From RHLJ01 sp963974345 (lineage in GTDB: Bacteria; Bacteroidota; Rhodothermia; Balneolales; Balneolaceae): a stretch of DNA of 64,000 nt. Below, one piece after another: positions 24,913 to 34,565 of this stretch (position 1 is its first letter; every line of letters starts with the position of its first letter). Under the pieces are notes generated by a model. That model was not told the origin of the DNA. It saw only the letters and a list, made by a program, of their open reading frames with translations, and did not search any database. The stretch is from contig CAXBBW010000001.1 of NCBI GenBank assembly GCA_963974345.1, positions 319,070-383,069 of the forward strand. Direction: 5' to 3'. Position numbers and translations under genes: made by a program.

Positions 24913-27900
24913 GAAAGTTCCATGCTTTTGATCTCATCACCAGCAAAGTACATATCCATCTCTCCTTGACCTTCAACACTTACTTTGCCTCTATATTCAC
25001 AATTAAAATAATCTTGAACATAATCACAGGTTGTAGCAGATATATTAACCTTATTGATTTCTCCAACTTCTTCCATTCTACTAGCTAAAATTACCGTAGA
25101 ACCCCAGATATCGTAAGTAAATTTCTTTTTACCAACAATCCCTGCAATAATACTACCGCTGTGAATACCGACTCTCATTTTCCATTTTACAGCAGCATTT
25201 TCATTTCTCTCTTTAATGAAATCCTGCATTTCTTTAGCTGCTTTTACACAAAGGTATGCATGGTCTTCTTTTTCAAGAGGAAGACCGGAAACTGCCATAT
25301 ACGCATCACCAATAGTCTTAATCTTTTCAAGATTAAACTTCTCAATAATATTATCGAAGGCTTCAAAAATTTCATTTATTTCTGAAACTAACTTCTTAGC
25401 AGACATTGTAGCCGCTGTAGAAGTGAAGTTTTCGAAATCTGTAAATAGTACACTTACCTCTTCATATCTTCTTGGTGTAGCAGAACCTTTTTCTTTAATC
25501 TCATCTGCAATTTCTTTAGGGAGCATATTATAAAGTAAAGCATCGCTTTTCTCTTTCTCGTTTTCTAAGAGAATGGTCCGTTCCTTAACTAGAGCTTCGA
25601 GTTCTTCATTGTATTGTTCAACTTGCTCTTTCTTCTTACGTTCTCTAGAAATTTGGAAGTTTATAAATCCAATTAATAAACTAGTACCAAGTACTGAATA
25701 GAAGCCATATGCCCACCAAGTTTTCCATGGTGGCGGAAGAATTTTTAATCTAATAGAAGCCCCTTCATTGTTCCAAATACCATCTTTATTTGAAGCTATA
25801 ACCCGAAATACATATTCATTCCCTTCAGGTAAATTTGTATATGAAACAAACCTACGATTTCCTACATCTTGCCAATCATTATCAAAACCTTCCATCTTAT
25901 ATTTATATTGGTTTTGTTCTGGTGCAGCAAAATGAAGAGCGGCAAATTCAAAAGAAATTACATTTTCTCTCCAAGTAAGGCTGATTTCATCCGTCTCAAT
26001 AATCGATTTCTTAAGAGCTGAATTTATTGGAGATATGAAAACATCTTTATTAAAAATTTGGAAGTCGGTTACAACTACAGGTGGGATATAAGGATTATCC
26101 CTTATACTATCAGGTTTAAAAACTACCATTCCATTAATCCCTCCAAAATACATTGAACCGTCTGCCGATTGATGGAAAGCTCCAAATCTATATTCGTTAC
26201 TCGGTAAGCCATCTCCACGATCATAAATCCTTACAGAACTAGAAATAGGATCAAAATCAGCAATCCCGCTATTTGTACTCAACCAAAGATGACCTCTATA
26301 ATCTTCGATAATTCCATAAATAACATTATTTGGCAATCCATTTGAAGTTGTATACCTCGTAAATGTCTCTAATTCTGGGTTAAATTTATTTAGTCCATTG
26401 ATCGTACCAACCCAAAGAGTTCCTTTCTGATCCTGAGTTATTACGTTGATAAAGTTATCACTAATGCTAGAATCATCACTTGGATCATTTACATACCTAG
26501 TAAAATTACCTCTGGCTCTATCATATTTATTCAAGCCAAAACCATGTGTACCTACCCAAAAAACACCTCTACTATCTTCAAACATAGACCATATTTTGTT
26601 ATGACTTATTGAACTCGGATCGGTTTCATTATTCTGAAACCGTCGAAATTTCCCAGTTTCTCTATCGTAGGCATTTAAACCATTGTTGAGCGTTCCAACC
26701 CAAATAATACCTCGACTATCTTCAAAAATAGTAGTAATAATATTTCCACTAATTGAAGTTTCATCATCTATGCTATTTTTAAAATGAGTAAACTTATCCT
26801 GTTTTTGATTATATAGGTTAAGTCCATCAATAGTACCTACCCACAGCATTCCTTCACGATCTTTAATGATAGAATTAACAAAGTCATTGCTAAGCGATGT
26901 CTCATCATTTGGGTCATTCTTGAAATTTCTAAATTCATTAGTTGATAATGTAAGTCTGTTTAAGCCCCCTCCTTGTGTCCCAATCCAAACATCTCCATTA
27001 TCATCTTCTGAAATCGCCCAAATATTATTATTTGATAAGCTATTTGAATTAGCAGGGTCATTCTGATAAATCGTAAAACTTTCAGATGATGATCTAATAA
27101 ATTTATTTAATGCACCGTTTCTAGTACCCACCCAAAATACCCCAGATCTATCCTCGTAAAGCGCACTTATGGAATTATTACTTAGGTTAATCGGGTAATT
27201 CAAATCCATAAAACTTATAAATGAACCTGTTTCACGATTCAAAATATTAAGTCCGTTTAGCGTACCAACCCAGAATGTTCCTCTTGAATCTTCATATAAC
27301 GATAGCACCCAATTGTTACTAATGCTTTCTATAGATGAATTCACGGAGGTAAAACTTGTAAACGTTTGCTTTTCTTTATTATATCGTAATAATCCACCAG
27401 ATTGTGTTCCTACCCAAAGAACTTCTGATTTATCCTCATAAAGTGTAACAATCCAGTTATCCGAAATTTTTGAGCTTGGATTATTTTCTTCAAAATGCTT
27501 GATATCTCCATTAATCCTATCAAACCTAAATAAACCTTCTTCTTCTGTTCCAATCCAAATAAAGTCATTACTATCTCTATAAAGAGTAGTAATACGGGCT
27601 TCTTTAAGTTGGATATCATCATCTATTTTAGTGTAAACACTAAATTCATTAGTAAGAGGGTCTAAGATATTGAGACCTCTTTGAGTCCCAATTAATATTA
27701 CTCCAGACTCATCTTCAAAAAGTACATTAACGTAGTTATGACTTATTGATTTATCATCTTCGTTATTATGTGTAAAACGTATAAATCTATCTTGCTCTCT
27801 ATCAAGCTTATTAAGCCCTCCACCTTTTGTACCAACCCAGATTGCACCATTCTTATCTTCAATTATAGTAGAAATCTGATTATTTGAAATTGAGAAAAGA

Positions 27901-28133
27901 TCATAAGGATCATTTCGATATACCTTGAACTCATATCCATCGTATCGATTTAATCCATCATCAGTCGCAAACCAAAGAAACCCTCTACTATCTTGGAGAA
28001 TTGCATTTACAGTACTTTGTGAGAGCCCATCTTCTGTAGTAATTTGCTCAAACCTAATCGACATGTCTTGTGCAGAAACTACCTGCAACCCAATAAATAA
28101 TAACAGAAGAGAAAAGCTAATTTTCTTCAACAA
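24909..28133 (-). CDS. Beta-propeller sensor fused to class III nucleotide cyclase
   Basis: This 1074-residue protein has a signal peptide (about 1-22), then about 14 two-component-regulator propeller repeats (WVGTxxGGLNRxDRE pattern, about 30-660), forming two seven-bladed propellers. A Y_Y_Y domain (about 700-765), one membrane helix (about 775-797), a short coiled coil and a class III adenylate/guanylate cyclase domain (about 885-1065) follow. Metal-binding Asp 899 (LFTDFENF) and Asp 943 (IGDAYMA), adenine-type Lys 939 (KTIGD) and Asp 1008 (YDIWG), and the catalytic Arg 1019 are present. The transition-state Asn expected in TVNVASR is Ile 1015 (TVILASR). The output would be cAMP (or weak/no activity) in response to a periplasmic ligand, instead of phosphotransfer. 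The start is a TTG at 28133; no in-frame ATG precedes the signal peptide. Confidence 0.87.
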   Translation of the reverse strand: MLKKISFSLLLLFIGLQVVSAQDMSIRFEQITTEDGLSQSTVNAILQDSRGFLWFATDDGLNRYDGYEFKVYRNDPYDLFSISNNQISTIIEDKNGAIWVGTKGGGLNKLDREQDRFIRFTHNNEDDKSISHNYVNVLFEDESGVILIGTQRGLNILDPLTNEFSVYTKIDDDIQLKEARITTLYRDSNDFIWIGTEEEGLFRFDRINGDIKHFEENNPSSKISDNWIVTLYEDKSEVLWVGTQSGGLLRYNKEKQTFTSFTSVNSSIESISNNWVLSLYEDSRGTFWVGTLNGLNILNRETGSFISFMDLNYPINLSNNSISALYEDRSGVFWVGTRNGALNKFIRSSSESFTIYQNDPANSNSLSNNNIWAISEDDNGDVWIGTQGGGLNRLTLSTNEFRNFKNDPNDETSLSNDFVNSIIKDREGMLWVGTIDGLNLYNQKQDKFTHFKNSIDDETSISGNIITTIFEDSRGIIWVGTLNNGLNAYDRETGKFRRFQNNETDPSSISHNKIWSMFEDSRGVFWVGTHGFGLNKYDRARGNFTRYVNDPSDDSSISDNFINVITQDQKGTLWVGTINGLNKFNPELETFTRYTTSNGLPNNVIYGIIEDYRGHLWLSTNSGIADFDPISSSVRIYDRGDGLPSNEYRFGAFHQSADGSMYFGGINGMVVFKPDSIRDNPYIPPVVVTDFQIFNKDVFISPINSALKKSIIETDEISLTWRENVISFEFAALHFAAPEQNQYKYKMEGFDNDWQDVGNRRFVSYTNLPEGNEYVFRVIASNKDGIWNNEGASIRLKILPPPWKTWWAYGFYSVLGTSLLIGFINFQISRERKKKEQVEQYNEELEALVKERTILLENEKEKSDALLYNMLPKEIADEIKEKGSATPRRYEEVSVLFTDFENFTSTAATMSAKKLVSEINEIFEAFDNIIEKFNLEKIKTIGDAYMAVSGLPLEKEDHAYLCVKAAKEMQDFIKERNENAAVKWKMRVGIHSGSIIAGIVGKKKFTYDIWGSTVILASRMEEVGEINKVNISATTCDYVQDYFNCEYRGKVSVEGQGEMDMYFAGDEIKSMELS

Positions 28134-28249
28134 TATACCCGTTTTAAAATTCCTTTAAACCTACTGATTATAATAAAGTAGTAGAAGAAAAGTGATTAGA
28201 TTATCTTATAGAACAAATCTAAATAAGCAATCATTGTCCCATCTTTAAA

Positions 28250-30637
28250 TTAATCACTACGAAGACTCTTTATTGGGTTTTCAGTAGCGGCTCTAAATGA
28301 TTGTATACTGATAGTGAGAGCTGCGATCAACATAGATACAACAAGAGCGATTAGGAAAGGAGTAAAATCTAGCTCAATTCTATATCTAAAATTTGATAGC
28401 CACTCGTTTAAAAAATACCATGCTAAAGGGAGTCCTATAATATTAGAGATAAGAATCCACTTTAGAAAATCTTTACCTAGTAAAAAGCTAATGCCTTGAG
28501 TAGTGGAACCCAAAATCTTACGAATTCCAATCTCTTTTCTTCTCTGTTGAACTGTAAATACGGAGAGAATGAAAAGCCCAACAGCCGCAATAGTAATAGC
28601 TAAAATTGAAAAATGACGTATGATTTTTGCTAAAGTTTGCTCAGTATTGTATTGCTGAGCAAATGTATCATCTAAAAAAGTATATTCAAATGGATTATTT
28701 GTAAGTAATGAATTCCATGTTTCTTCAATAAGCGGAATGGAGGAACTTAGATTTTCAGCTGCTACTTTTATCGACACAATTGGCAACGATTTTGTATAGA
28801 ACATTATTATTGGTTCAACTTCGTGCTTAACAGTTGCAAAATGAAAATCTGAAACAACTCCAACAATTTCCTGTGTTGAGGGATTATCTCCTGTGGCTCC
28901 AAAAGTTAACGTTTTTCCTGTTCCCTCTTTCCAATCTAACATCCTTAAGAATGCTTCGTTTACAATAACGGATCTTCCAGAATCAGAAAATGCTTCTGAA
29001 AAATTCCTTCCTTCTGCCATTTCAATGCCCATTGTTGGGATATAATTTTCGTTAATAGTAGTTACGCTTGTTATAATGTTTTCATCAGCGTCAATTCCCT
29101 CAGGAGTAACTCCCGATCTACCATATCCAGAGCCTATTTGTGATGTTGAAGCACCTACGCTAATAATTCCTGGAATTTTCGAAAGTTCTTCATACAAGGT
29201 AATTCGAACACCAGGAGTACTAACTTGACCTGTGTTTAAGGTCATAATTTGGTCTCGTTCGTAACCTAAATCAGCATTAAAAATAAAATCCATTTGTTGA
29301 TATACTACTATGGTTCCCGCAAGTAATGCAACAGAAATCATAAATTGAAGAACTACCAATGAGTGGCGTAATAACGAACCTTTTGCACCTGCATTGAAAC
29401 TACCTTTAAGAACTACCGAAGGTGTAAATGAGGAAAGTACTAGTGATGGGTAAATCCCAGAGACAAAGCCAACAAATAGAATTCCTAAAAGTGAAGCGAT
29501 AATAAATATAGGATCTGCTAACCATGTAATTTCAGCAAAACGATCATAAGTGTTATTAAAAAATGGGATTGAAACATAAACAAGTGCTATAGATACGATA
29601 AAAGCTAGAAGTACTTGAAATACAGATTCTACTAAATGCTGAGCTATTAATTGACTCCGAACCCCTCCTGCTACTTTTCGAATGCCAATCTCTTTTGCCC
29701 TTGACGAAGAACGTGCCGTCACTAGATTCACATAATTAAAACAAGCTAGAATAAGCACTAGTAATCCAATGGCAGACATAATAAATACATTACTCATGTC
29801 ACTTTTGCGATTATTAATTTCAAAAAGAACATCAGAAGAATTTAAATGGACATCTTCTAGTGCTTGGAGTGTAGGATAGAACATCTCGTAACCGCCATTG
29901 TCCATTGCTATTTCTCTTAACTTATCTGCATATGGTGCTAAGTCTCTAGAATTATCAAAAAGCACATAAGTTTGAACACTAATAGAATTCCAAGATTCTA
30001 AAAACTGTGCAAAACCTGCTTGGTCTTGTGTGGGAACTAATGCTTGTAAAAAATCGAATTGAAAGTGAGAACTATTAGGTACGTCCTCCATCACTCCCAC
30101 AATTTCCAATAATACACCTTGCTGGTCTTCAATAGATTCTCCAATTACAGAAGCCCTGCCAAATACTTTTCGAGCAAATTCCTGCGTAACTACCACCGTT
30201 TGGGGTTGAATAAGTACATCCTCAATCTTTCCGTCAATAAGCTCGAAATCGAATATTTTAAAAAAAGAGTTTTCAGTTAAATATGAACCATCAACATCAT
30301 AAAATTGATTTTCGACTTTGATTGGGGTAGTTCCTTGATCTATAATTCGAGCCGTTTCTAAGATTTCGGGAATATTATCCTTCATAGCAGTAGCTAATGC
30401 AGGATAGGAAACACCTACATCTTGGGACGACACTCCTCTTGCCCGATCTATCGTTAATACTCTAGCAATTCGATCATATTTTGAATTGAATTTATTGAAA
30501 CTTAAATCTTCCCAAACATACAAACCCAGTATAATAAAGGCCGAAATCCCAAGAATTAGCCCAATCAAGTTTATGGTCGTATAGCCTTTGTATTTAGAGA
30601 GATTTCTGAGTGAGGTGAGAATATAATTTCTAAACAT
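28250..30637 (-). CDS. MacB/FtsX-type ABC transporter permease
   Basis: This 795-residue protein has the full eight-helix arrangement of two fused MacB_PCD plus FtsX units. A helix at about 22-42 is followed by a periplasmic domain (about 45-270) and three helices (about 280-400). The second unit repeats this: a helix (LVVLQFMISVALLAGTIVVY), a second periplasmic domain, and three C-terminal helices from about 675. The motif RAKEIGIRKVAG (and RRKEIGIRKILG in the second half) is the diagnostic coupling loop. No ATPase or membrane-fusion protein gene is adjacent. Large FtsX permeases of this type in Bacteroidota are commonly encoded alone or in groups and act in export of lipoproteins, peptides or drugs. 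It shares its strand with the cyclase gene, 116 bp upstream of it. Confidence 0.87.
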   Translation of the reverse strand: MFRNYILTSLRNLSKYKGYTTINLIGLILGISAFIILGLYVWEDLSFNKFNSKYDRIARVLTIDRARGVSSQDVGVSYPALATAMKDNIPEILETARIIDQGTTPIKVENQFYDVDGSYLTENSFFKIFDFELIDGKIEDVLIQPQTVVVTQEFARKVFGRASVIGESIEDQQGVLLEIVGVMEDVPNSSHFQFDFLQALVPTQDQAGFAQFLESWNSISVQTYVLFDNSRDLAPYADKLREIAMDNGGYEMFYPTLQALEDVHLNSSDVLFEINNRKSDMSNVFIMSAIGLLVLILACFNYVNLVTARSSSRAKEIGIRKVAGGVRSQLIAQHLVESVFQVLLAFIVSIALVYVSIPFFNNTYDRFAEITWLADPIFIIASLLGILFVGFVSGIYPSLVLSSFTPSVVLKGSFNAGAKGSLLRHSLVVLQFMISVALLAGTIVVYQQMDFIFNADLGYERDQIMTLNTGQVSTPGVRITLYEELSKIPGIISVGASTSQIGSGYGRSGVTPEGIDADENIITSVTTINENYIPTMGIEMAEGRNFSEAFSDSGRSVIVNEAFLRMLDWKEGTGKTLTFGATGDNPSTQEIVGVVSDFHFATVKHEVEPIIMFYTKSLPIVSIKVAAENLSSSIPLIEETWNSLLTNNPFEYTFLDDTFAQQYNTEQTLAKIIRHFSILAITIAAVGLFILSVFTVQQRRKEIGIRKILGSTTQGISFLLGKDFLKWILISNIIGLPLAWYFLNEWLSNFRYRIELDFTPFLIALVVSMLIAALTISIQSFRAATENPIKSLRSD

Positions 30638-30777
30638 AGTGGTTCTTTTTCTGTTGGATATTTACCAATCCTATTAAATTTAACAGATGACCAATCTGCA
30701 TGATTATAACTATAAGACGTTTAATTACCAGATTTAGCTACGCTAAAATGTGTAAAATTTAGTATAGATTTATATAC

Positions 30778-32190
30778 TTAAACCTCAAATTGAAAATAAT
30801 TTTTCGCATTTGAATAGCAAATTTTATGAATATAATTTGCTATTAAAGCAAGATCATTTGGTAACAAACCATCCTCTACTTCACTACCTAAAATATTGCA
30901 CAAAATTCTTCTGAAGTATTCGTGCCTTGAATAAGATAAAAAGCTTCTTGAATCGGTAGTCATTCCCACGAAATTATATAAAACACCCATATTCGAAAGT
31001 GATTCAATTTGTTGCTCAATCCCATTCTTTTGATCTAAAAACCACCAAGATGGTCCGTGTTGTACTTTTCCTGCTATACTTCCGTCTTGGAAGTTACCAG
31101 CCATAGTAGAGAACATTTCATTGTCTCTTGGATTAATGTTGTATAAAATTGTTTTAGGTAACTTATTTTCAGAATCTAACCTATTCAACATTTTGGAAAG
31201 TGACTTACCAACAAGAGCATCTCCAATAGAATCAAAACCTGAATCAGAACCAATTTTCTTTAGCATTCTTGAATTATTATTTCTTATTGGTCCAATATGA
31301 AATTGCATTACCCAATTTCTGGAGTGATTCATTATGCCACAAAAGTATAAAAAAGCCGATTTGAAAACTTCTGAATCCCCTTCATTCAAGATTTCTTTTT
31401 TCATTAACCGATCAAAAATATTAGAAACCTGATATTCAGAAAATGATTCAGCATACGGTTTTTCTATGCCATGATCAGATGCTCTACAACCTAATTCATC
31501 AAAGTAAATATGCCTTTTCTCAAGTGCTTTTAGAAAATCTTTAAACGAAATAATTGAAATACCGCTTGCCTCTTCTAGTTTCTTAACCCATGCTCTAAAA
31601 GCTTTACCATTTTCAACTTGCATGCCAGCATCAGGTCGGAAAGTTGGAACTACTTTACAAGCATATCCTTCTTTCTTCATTTTTGCATGATATTCTAGAC
31701 TATCAGTTGGATCGTCTGTGGTCCCTACTACTTCTACTTTATTGCTTTTCAGGATTCCTCGAGTTGTAAATTCAGGGTGTTGAAGCAACTCATTACATTC
31801 TTCCCAAATAGATTCAGCTGTATCATTATTAAGCAAACGATCGGTTATCCCAAAAGAATTTTTCAATTCCATATGTGCCCAATGATAGAGTGGGTTCTTT
31901 AACGTTTTCGGGACGGTTTGAGCCCATGCCATAAACTTTTCCTTATCACTGGCGTTTCCAGTAATATATTTCTCATCTACACCACAAGCGCGAAGAGCCC
32001 TCCATTTATAGTGATCTCCATTAAGCCATATATGGCTTAAATTTCTAAAATTTAAGTTCTCAGCAATCTCTTGAGGAGCTAAGTGATTATGAAAATCAAT
32101 GATTGGCAAATCTTTTGCATAATCATGAAATAATGTTTTTGCAGTTTCATTTTGGAGTAGAAAATGTTCGTGAATAAAGGGTTTTTCCAT
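30778..32190 (-). CDS. uxaC: Glucuronate isomerase (uronate isomerase)
   Basis: This 470-residue cytosolic enzyme of the amidohydrolase superfamily interconverts D-glucuronate and D-fructuronate (also galacturonate and tagaturonate). Family hallmarks are an early IIDFHNHLAPQEIAENLNFR with the HxH metal motif (about residues 33-35), VVGTTDDPTDSLEYH (about 154-168), and the C-terminal GMTTDSRSFLSYSRHEYFRR segment. Length is typical for UxaC. It is transcribed away from the kinase-dehydratase-aldolase-TRAP operon that starts at 32336; the two transcription units share a 145-bp intergenic region, so common regulation is likely. It would supply the first intracellular step of hexuronate breakdown. 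Confidence 0.95.
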   Translation of the reverse strand: MEKPFIHEHFLLQNETAKTLFHDYAKDLPIIDFHNHLAPQEIAENLNFRNLSHIWLNGDHYKWRALRACGVDEKYITGNASDKEKFMAWAQTVPKTLKNPLYHWAHMELKNSFGITDRLLNNDTAESIWEECNELLQHPEFTTRGILKSNKVEVVGTTDDPTDSLEYHAKMKKEGYACKVVPTFRPDAGMQVENGKAFRAWVKKLEEASGISIISFKDFLKALEKRHIYFDELGCRASDHGIEKPYAESFSEYQVSNIFDRLMKKEILNEGDSEVFKSAFLYFCGIMNHSRNWVMQFHIGPIRNNNSRMLKKIGSDSGFDSIGDALVGKSLSKMLNRLDSENKLPKTILYNINPRDNEMFSTMAGNFQDGSIAGKVQHGPSWWFLDQKNGIEQQIESLSNMGVLYNFVGMTTDSRSFLSYSRHEYFRRILCNILGSEVEDGLLPNDLALIANYIHKICYSNAKNYFQFEV

Positions 32191-32335
32191 ATAATAAAAT
32201 CAGTTTTAGTAGTCAAAAAGATAATGGAGGTCTTTATTAATGTTTAAAAATCCAGTCTGTAATTTTACAAAAACTAGTTATATATTTCATGCTTTAATAT
32301 ATCATAAGCTAACCAACTTTCTGTAATCTAATTTC

Positions 32336-33373
32336 ATGAAAAAAGTAGTCACCTTTGGTGAGATAATGCTTCGTCTTTCTCCTCCTGAATTTTTAAGATT
32401 TTCTCAAGCTAATTCCTTTGATGTTGTATATGGTGGAGGAGAATCCAATGTAGCAGTTTCACTGGCAAATTATGGAATCCCTACTGAATTCGTTACTCGA
32501 TTACCAATGAACGATATTGGTGAATGTGCCCTAATGGAGATGAGAAAAAGAAATGTAGGTATAGAACATATTATAAGAGGTGGTGAAAGACTTGGTATCT
32601 ATTTTTTAGAAACTGGTGCTGTAAGCCGAGGAAGTAAGGTAGTTTATGACAGAGCTCATTCTTCTATTTCTACTATTCAAAAGGGAATGGTTGATTGGGA
32701 GAAAGTTTTTAAGGGAGTTGAATGGTTCCATTGGACTGGAATAACTCCAGCCCTTTCTCAAGGTGCTGCAGATGTTTGTCTTGAGGCTATTAAAGCAGCT
32801 AATGATTTAGGTATCACAGTTTCTACAGATTTGAATTATAGAGGAAAACTATGGAAATATGGAAAAAATCCAGATGAAGTAATGCCAGATCTTGTTGAGG
32901 GATGTGATGTAATACTTGGAAATGAAGAGGATGCAGAGAAACATTTTCATATCCATCCTGATACGGTTGATATCTTACAAGGTGATACAATGGATGCCCA
33001 AGCCTATTTATCAGTCTGCAAAAAACTAAAAGAACGTTTTCCTAGGGCTAAAAAAATTATTACTACACTAAGGGGCTCAATAAGTGCATCTCACAATACT
33101 TGGGCTGGTGTTTTGTATAATGGGGATGAATTTTTGGAATCTAGAACTTACCAGATTACTCATATTGTTGATCGAGTTGGTGGTGGGGATTCATTTATGG
33201 GTGGATTGATTTATGGGCTACTCTCTTATACTGGGGATGATCAAAAGGCTCTAGATTTTGCAGTAGCAGCTTCTTGTTTAAAACATACTATATATGGTGA
33301 CGCAAATCTTGTTACTGTTGATGAAGTTGAAAAATTGATGTCTGGTGATGCATCAGGAAGAGTGGCACGATGA
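32336..33373 (+). CDS. kdgK: 2-dehydro-3-deoxygluconokinase (PfkB family)
   Basis: This 345-residue PfkB/ribokinase-type sugar kinase opens with VTFGEIMLRLSPPEFLRFSQ, the characteristic KdgK start. It has the sugar-contact region VVYGGGESNVAVSLANYG and the C-terminal DRVGGGDSFMGGLIYG, which holds the catalytic base Asp and anion hole. It phosphorylates 2-keto-3-deoxygluconate to KDPG with ATP. Its placement between uxaC and uxuA/eda decides the substrate assignment over other PfkB kinases. Its stop overlaps the ATG of the mannonate dehydratase gene (ATGA at 33370-33373), so the two are translationally coupled. Confidence 0.92.
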   Translation: MKKVVTFGEIMLRLSPPEFLRFSQANSFDVVYGGGESNVAVSLANYGIPTEFVTRLPMNDIGECALMEMRKRNVGIEHIIRGGERLGIYFLETGAVSRGSKVVYDRAHSSISTIQKGMVDWEKVFKGVEWFHWTGITPALSQGAADVCLEAIKAANDLGITVSTDLNYRGKLWKYGKNPDEVMPDLVEGCDVILGNEEDAEKHFHIHPDTVDILQGDTMDAQAYLSVCKKLKERFPRAKKIITTLRGSISASHNTWAGVLYNGDEFLESRTYQITHIVDRVGGGDSFMGGLIYGLLSYTGDDQKALDFAVAASCLKHTIYGDANLVTVDEVEKLMSGDASGRVAR

Positions 33374-34548
33374 TTTTAGAATATACGTGGAGATGGTACG
33401 GTCCAAATGATACAATTACACTTAACGAAATACGCCAATGCGGTGCAACAGGTATAGTAAATGCCCTTCATGAAAGCCCTTATGGTGAGGTTTGGTCGGT
33501 TGAGGCTATTCTAGAACGAAAAAAAATAATCGAAGACGCAGGCTTAAGCTGGTCTGTAGTTGAAAGTGTTCCTGTTCATGAGGATATCAAAAAGAAAAGT
33601 GGTAGCTATTTAACTTATATAGAGAATTATAAAAATACGATTCGAAATTTAGCTGATTGTGGCATTTATACTGTGTGTTATAATTTTATGCCTGTTTTAG
33701 ATTGGATAAGAACAAATTTAGATTTTAAGCTTGAAAATGACACTTATGCTCTTCGATTTGATGCGACTACATTTGCTGCATTTGATTTATTTATTTTAGA
33801 AAGAATTGGAGCTAATAACGATTATTCTCAGATTGAAATTGATAGAGCGAAGTCACTATTCAACAGTTTTTCTGATCAAGATATTAAAGAGCTAACAGAC
33901 ACCCTAATTGCTGGTATTCCAGGCGGTAAGACTGGGTATACAGTCGAAACTGTTCGTGATATATTGCACGAATACAAAGATATCAGCACTGAACTGCTTC
34001 AATCACACCTAACTTATTTCTTAGAGCAAATTCTACCTGTAGCAGAAGAATCTGGCGTTTTAATGTGTATTCATCCAGACGATCCACCCTACCCTTTTCT
34101 TGGCTTGCCTAGAATTATGAGTACCAATGAAGACGTTGATCGTTTAATGAGAGATGTACCTTCAAAAAATAATGGTATCACGCTTTGCACCGGATCTTAT
34201 GGAGTTCGTCCAGAAAATGACTTAGTCGCTATGGCTACAAAATATGCAGATCGAATACATTTTTTACACTTTCGAAGTGTTCAAAGGGAACCCGATGGAA
34301 GCTTTTATGAAGCTGAACATCTAAAAGGTGATTCAGGTATCGTTAAAATTATGCATGCTATTCTAAGTTCTGATACATTAGCTTCAGATCATGCAATTCC
34401 AGTACGGCCAGATCACGGACATAAAATGTTAGATGATATTTCAAAGAACCATTATCCAGGATATTCTTGCTTTGGTCGCTTAAAAGGGCTGAGTGAATTA
34501 AAAGGAATGGAGCAAGGATTAAGGTTCAACCTTATTAAAGATAACTAG
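33370..34548 (+). CDS. uxuA: Mannonate dehydratase
   Basis: This 392-residue enzyme dehydrates D-mannonate to 2-keto-3-deoxygluconate. It has the UxuA opening (EYTWRWYGPNDTITLNEIRQ, about residues 4-23), GIVNALHESPYGEVW, and C-terminal metal-site segments VLMCIHPDDPPYPFLGLPRI, NGITLCTGSYGVRP and RPDHGHKML. Residues are those of the xylose-isomerase-like UxuA family, not the enolase-superfamily mannonate dehydratases, and length is typical. It overlaps kdgK upstream and lies 17 bp before eda. It needs mannonate made by fructuronate reductase, whose gene is not in this window. Confidence 0.94.
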   Translation: MILEYTWRWYGPNDTITLNEIRQCGATGIVNALHESPYGEVWSVEAILERKKIIEDAGLSWSVVESVPVHEDIKKKSGSYLTYIENYKNTIRNLADCGIYTVCYNFMPVLDWIRTNLDFKLENDTYALRFDATTFAAFDLFILERIGANNDYSQIEIDRAKSLFNSFSDQDIKELTDTLIAGIPGGKTGYTVETVRDILHEYKDISTELLQSHLTYFLEQILPVAEESGVLMCIHPDDPPYPFLGLPRIMSTNEDVDRLMRDVPSKNNGITLCTGSYGVRPENDLVAMATKYADRIHFLHFRSVQREPDGSFYEAEHLKGDSGIVKIMHAILSSDTLASDHAIPVRPDHGHKMLDDISKNHYPGYSCFGRLKGLSELKGMEQGLRFNLIKDN

Positions 34549-34565
34549 AAGATAAATATTAAGTC

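Noticed and set aside
32280..32302. ATATATT / AATATAT inverted repeat ahead of kdgK as operator
   Set aside because: It consists only of A and T in an AT-rich promoter region and is expected by chance.
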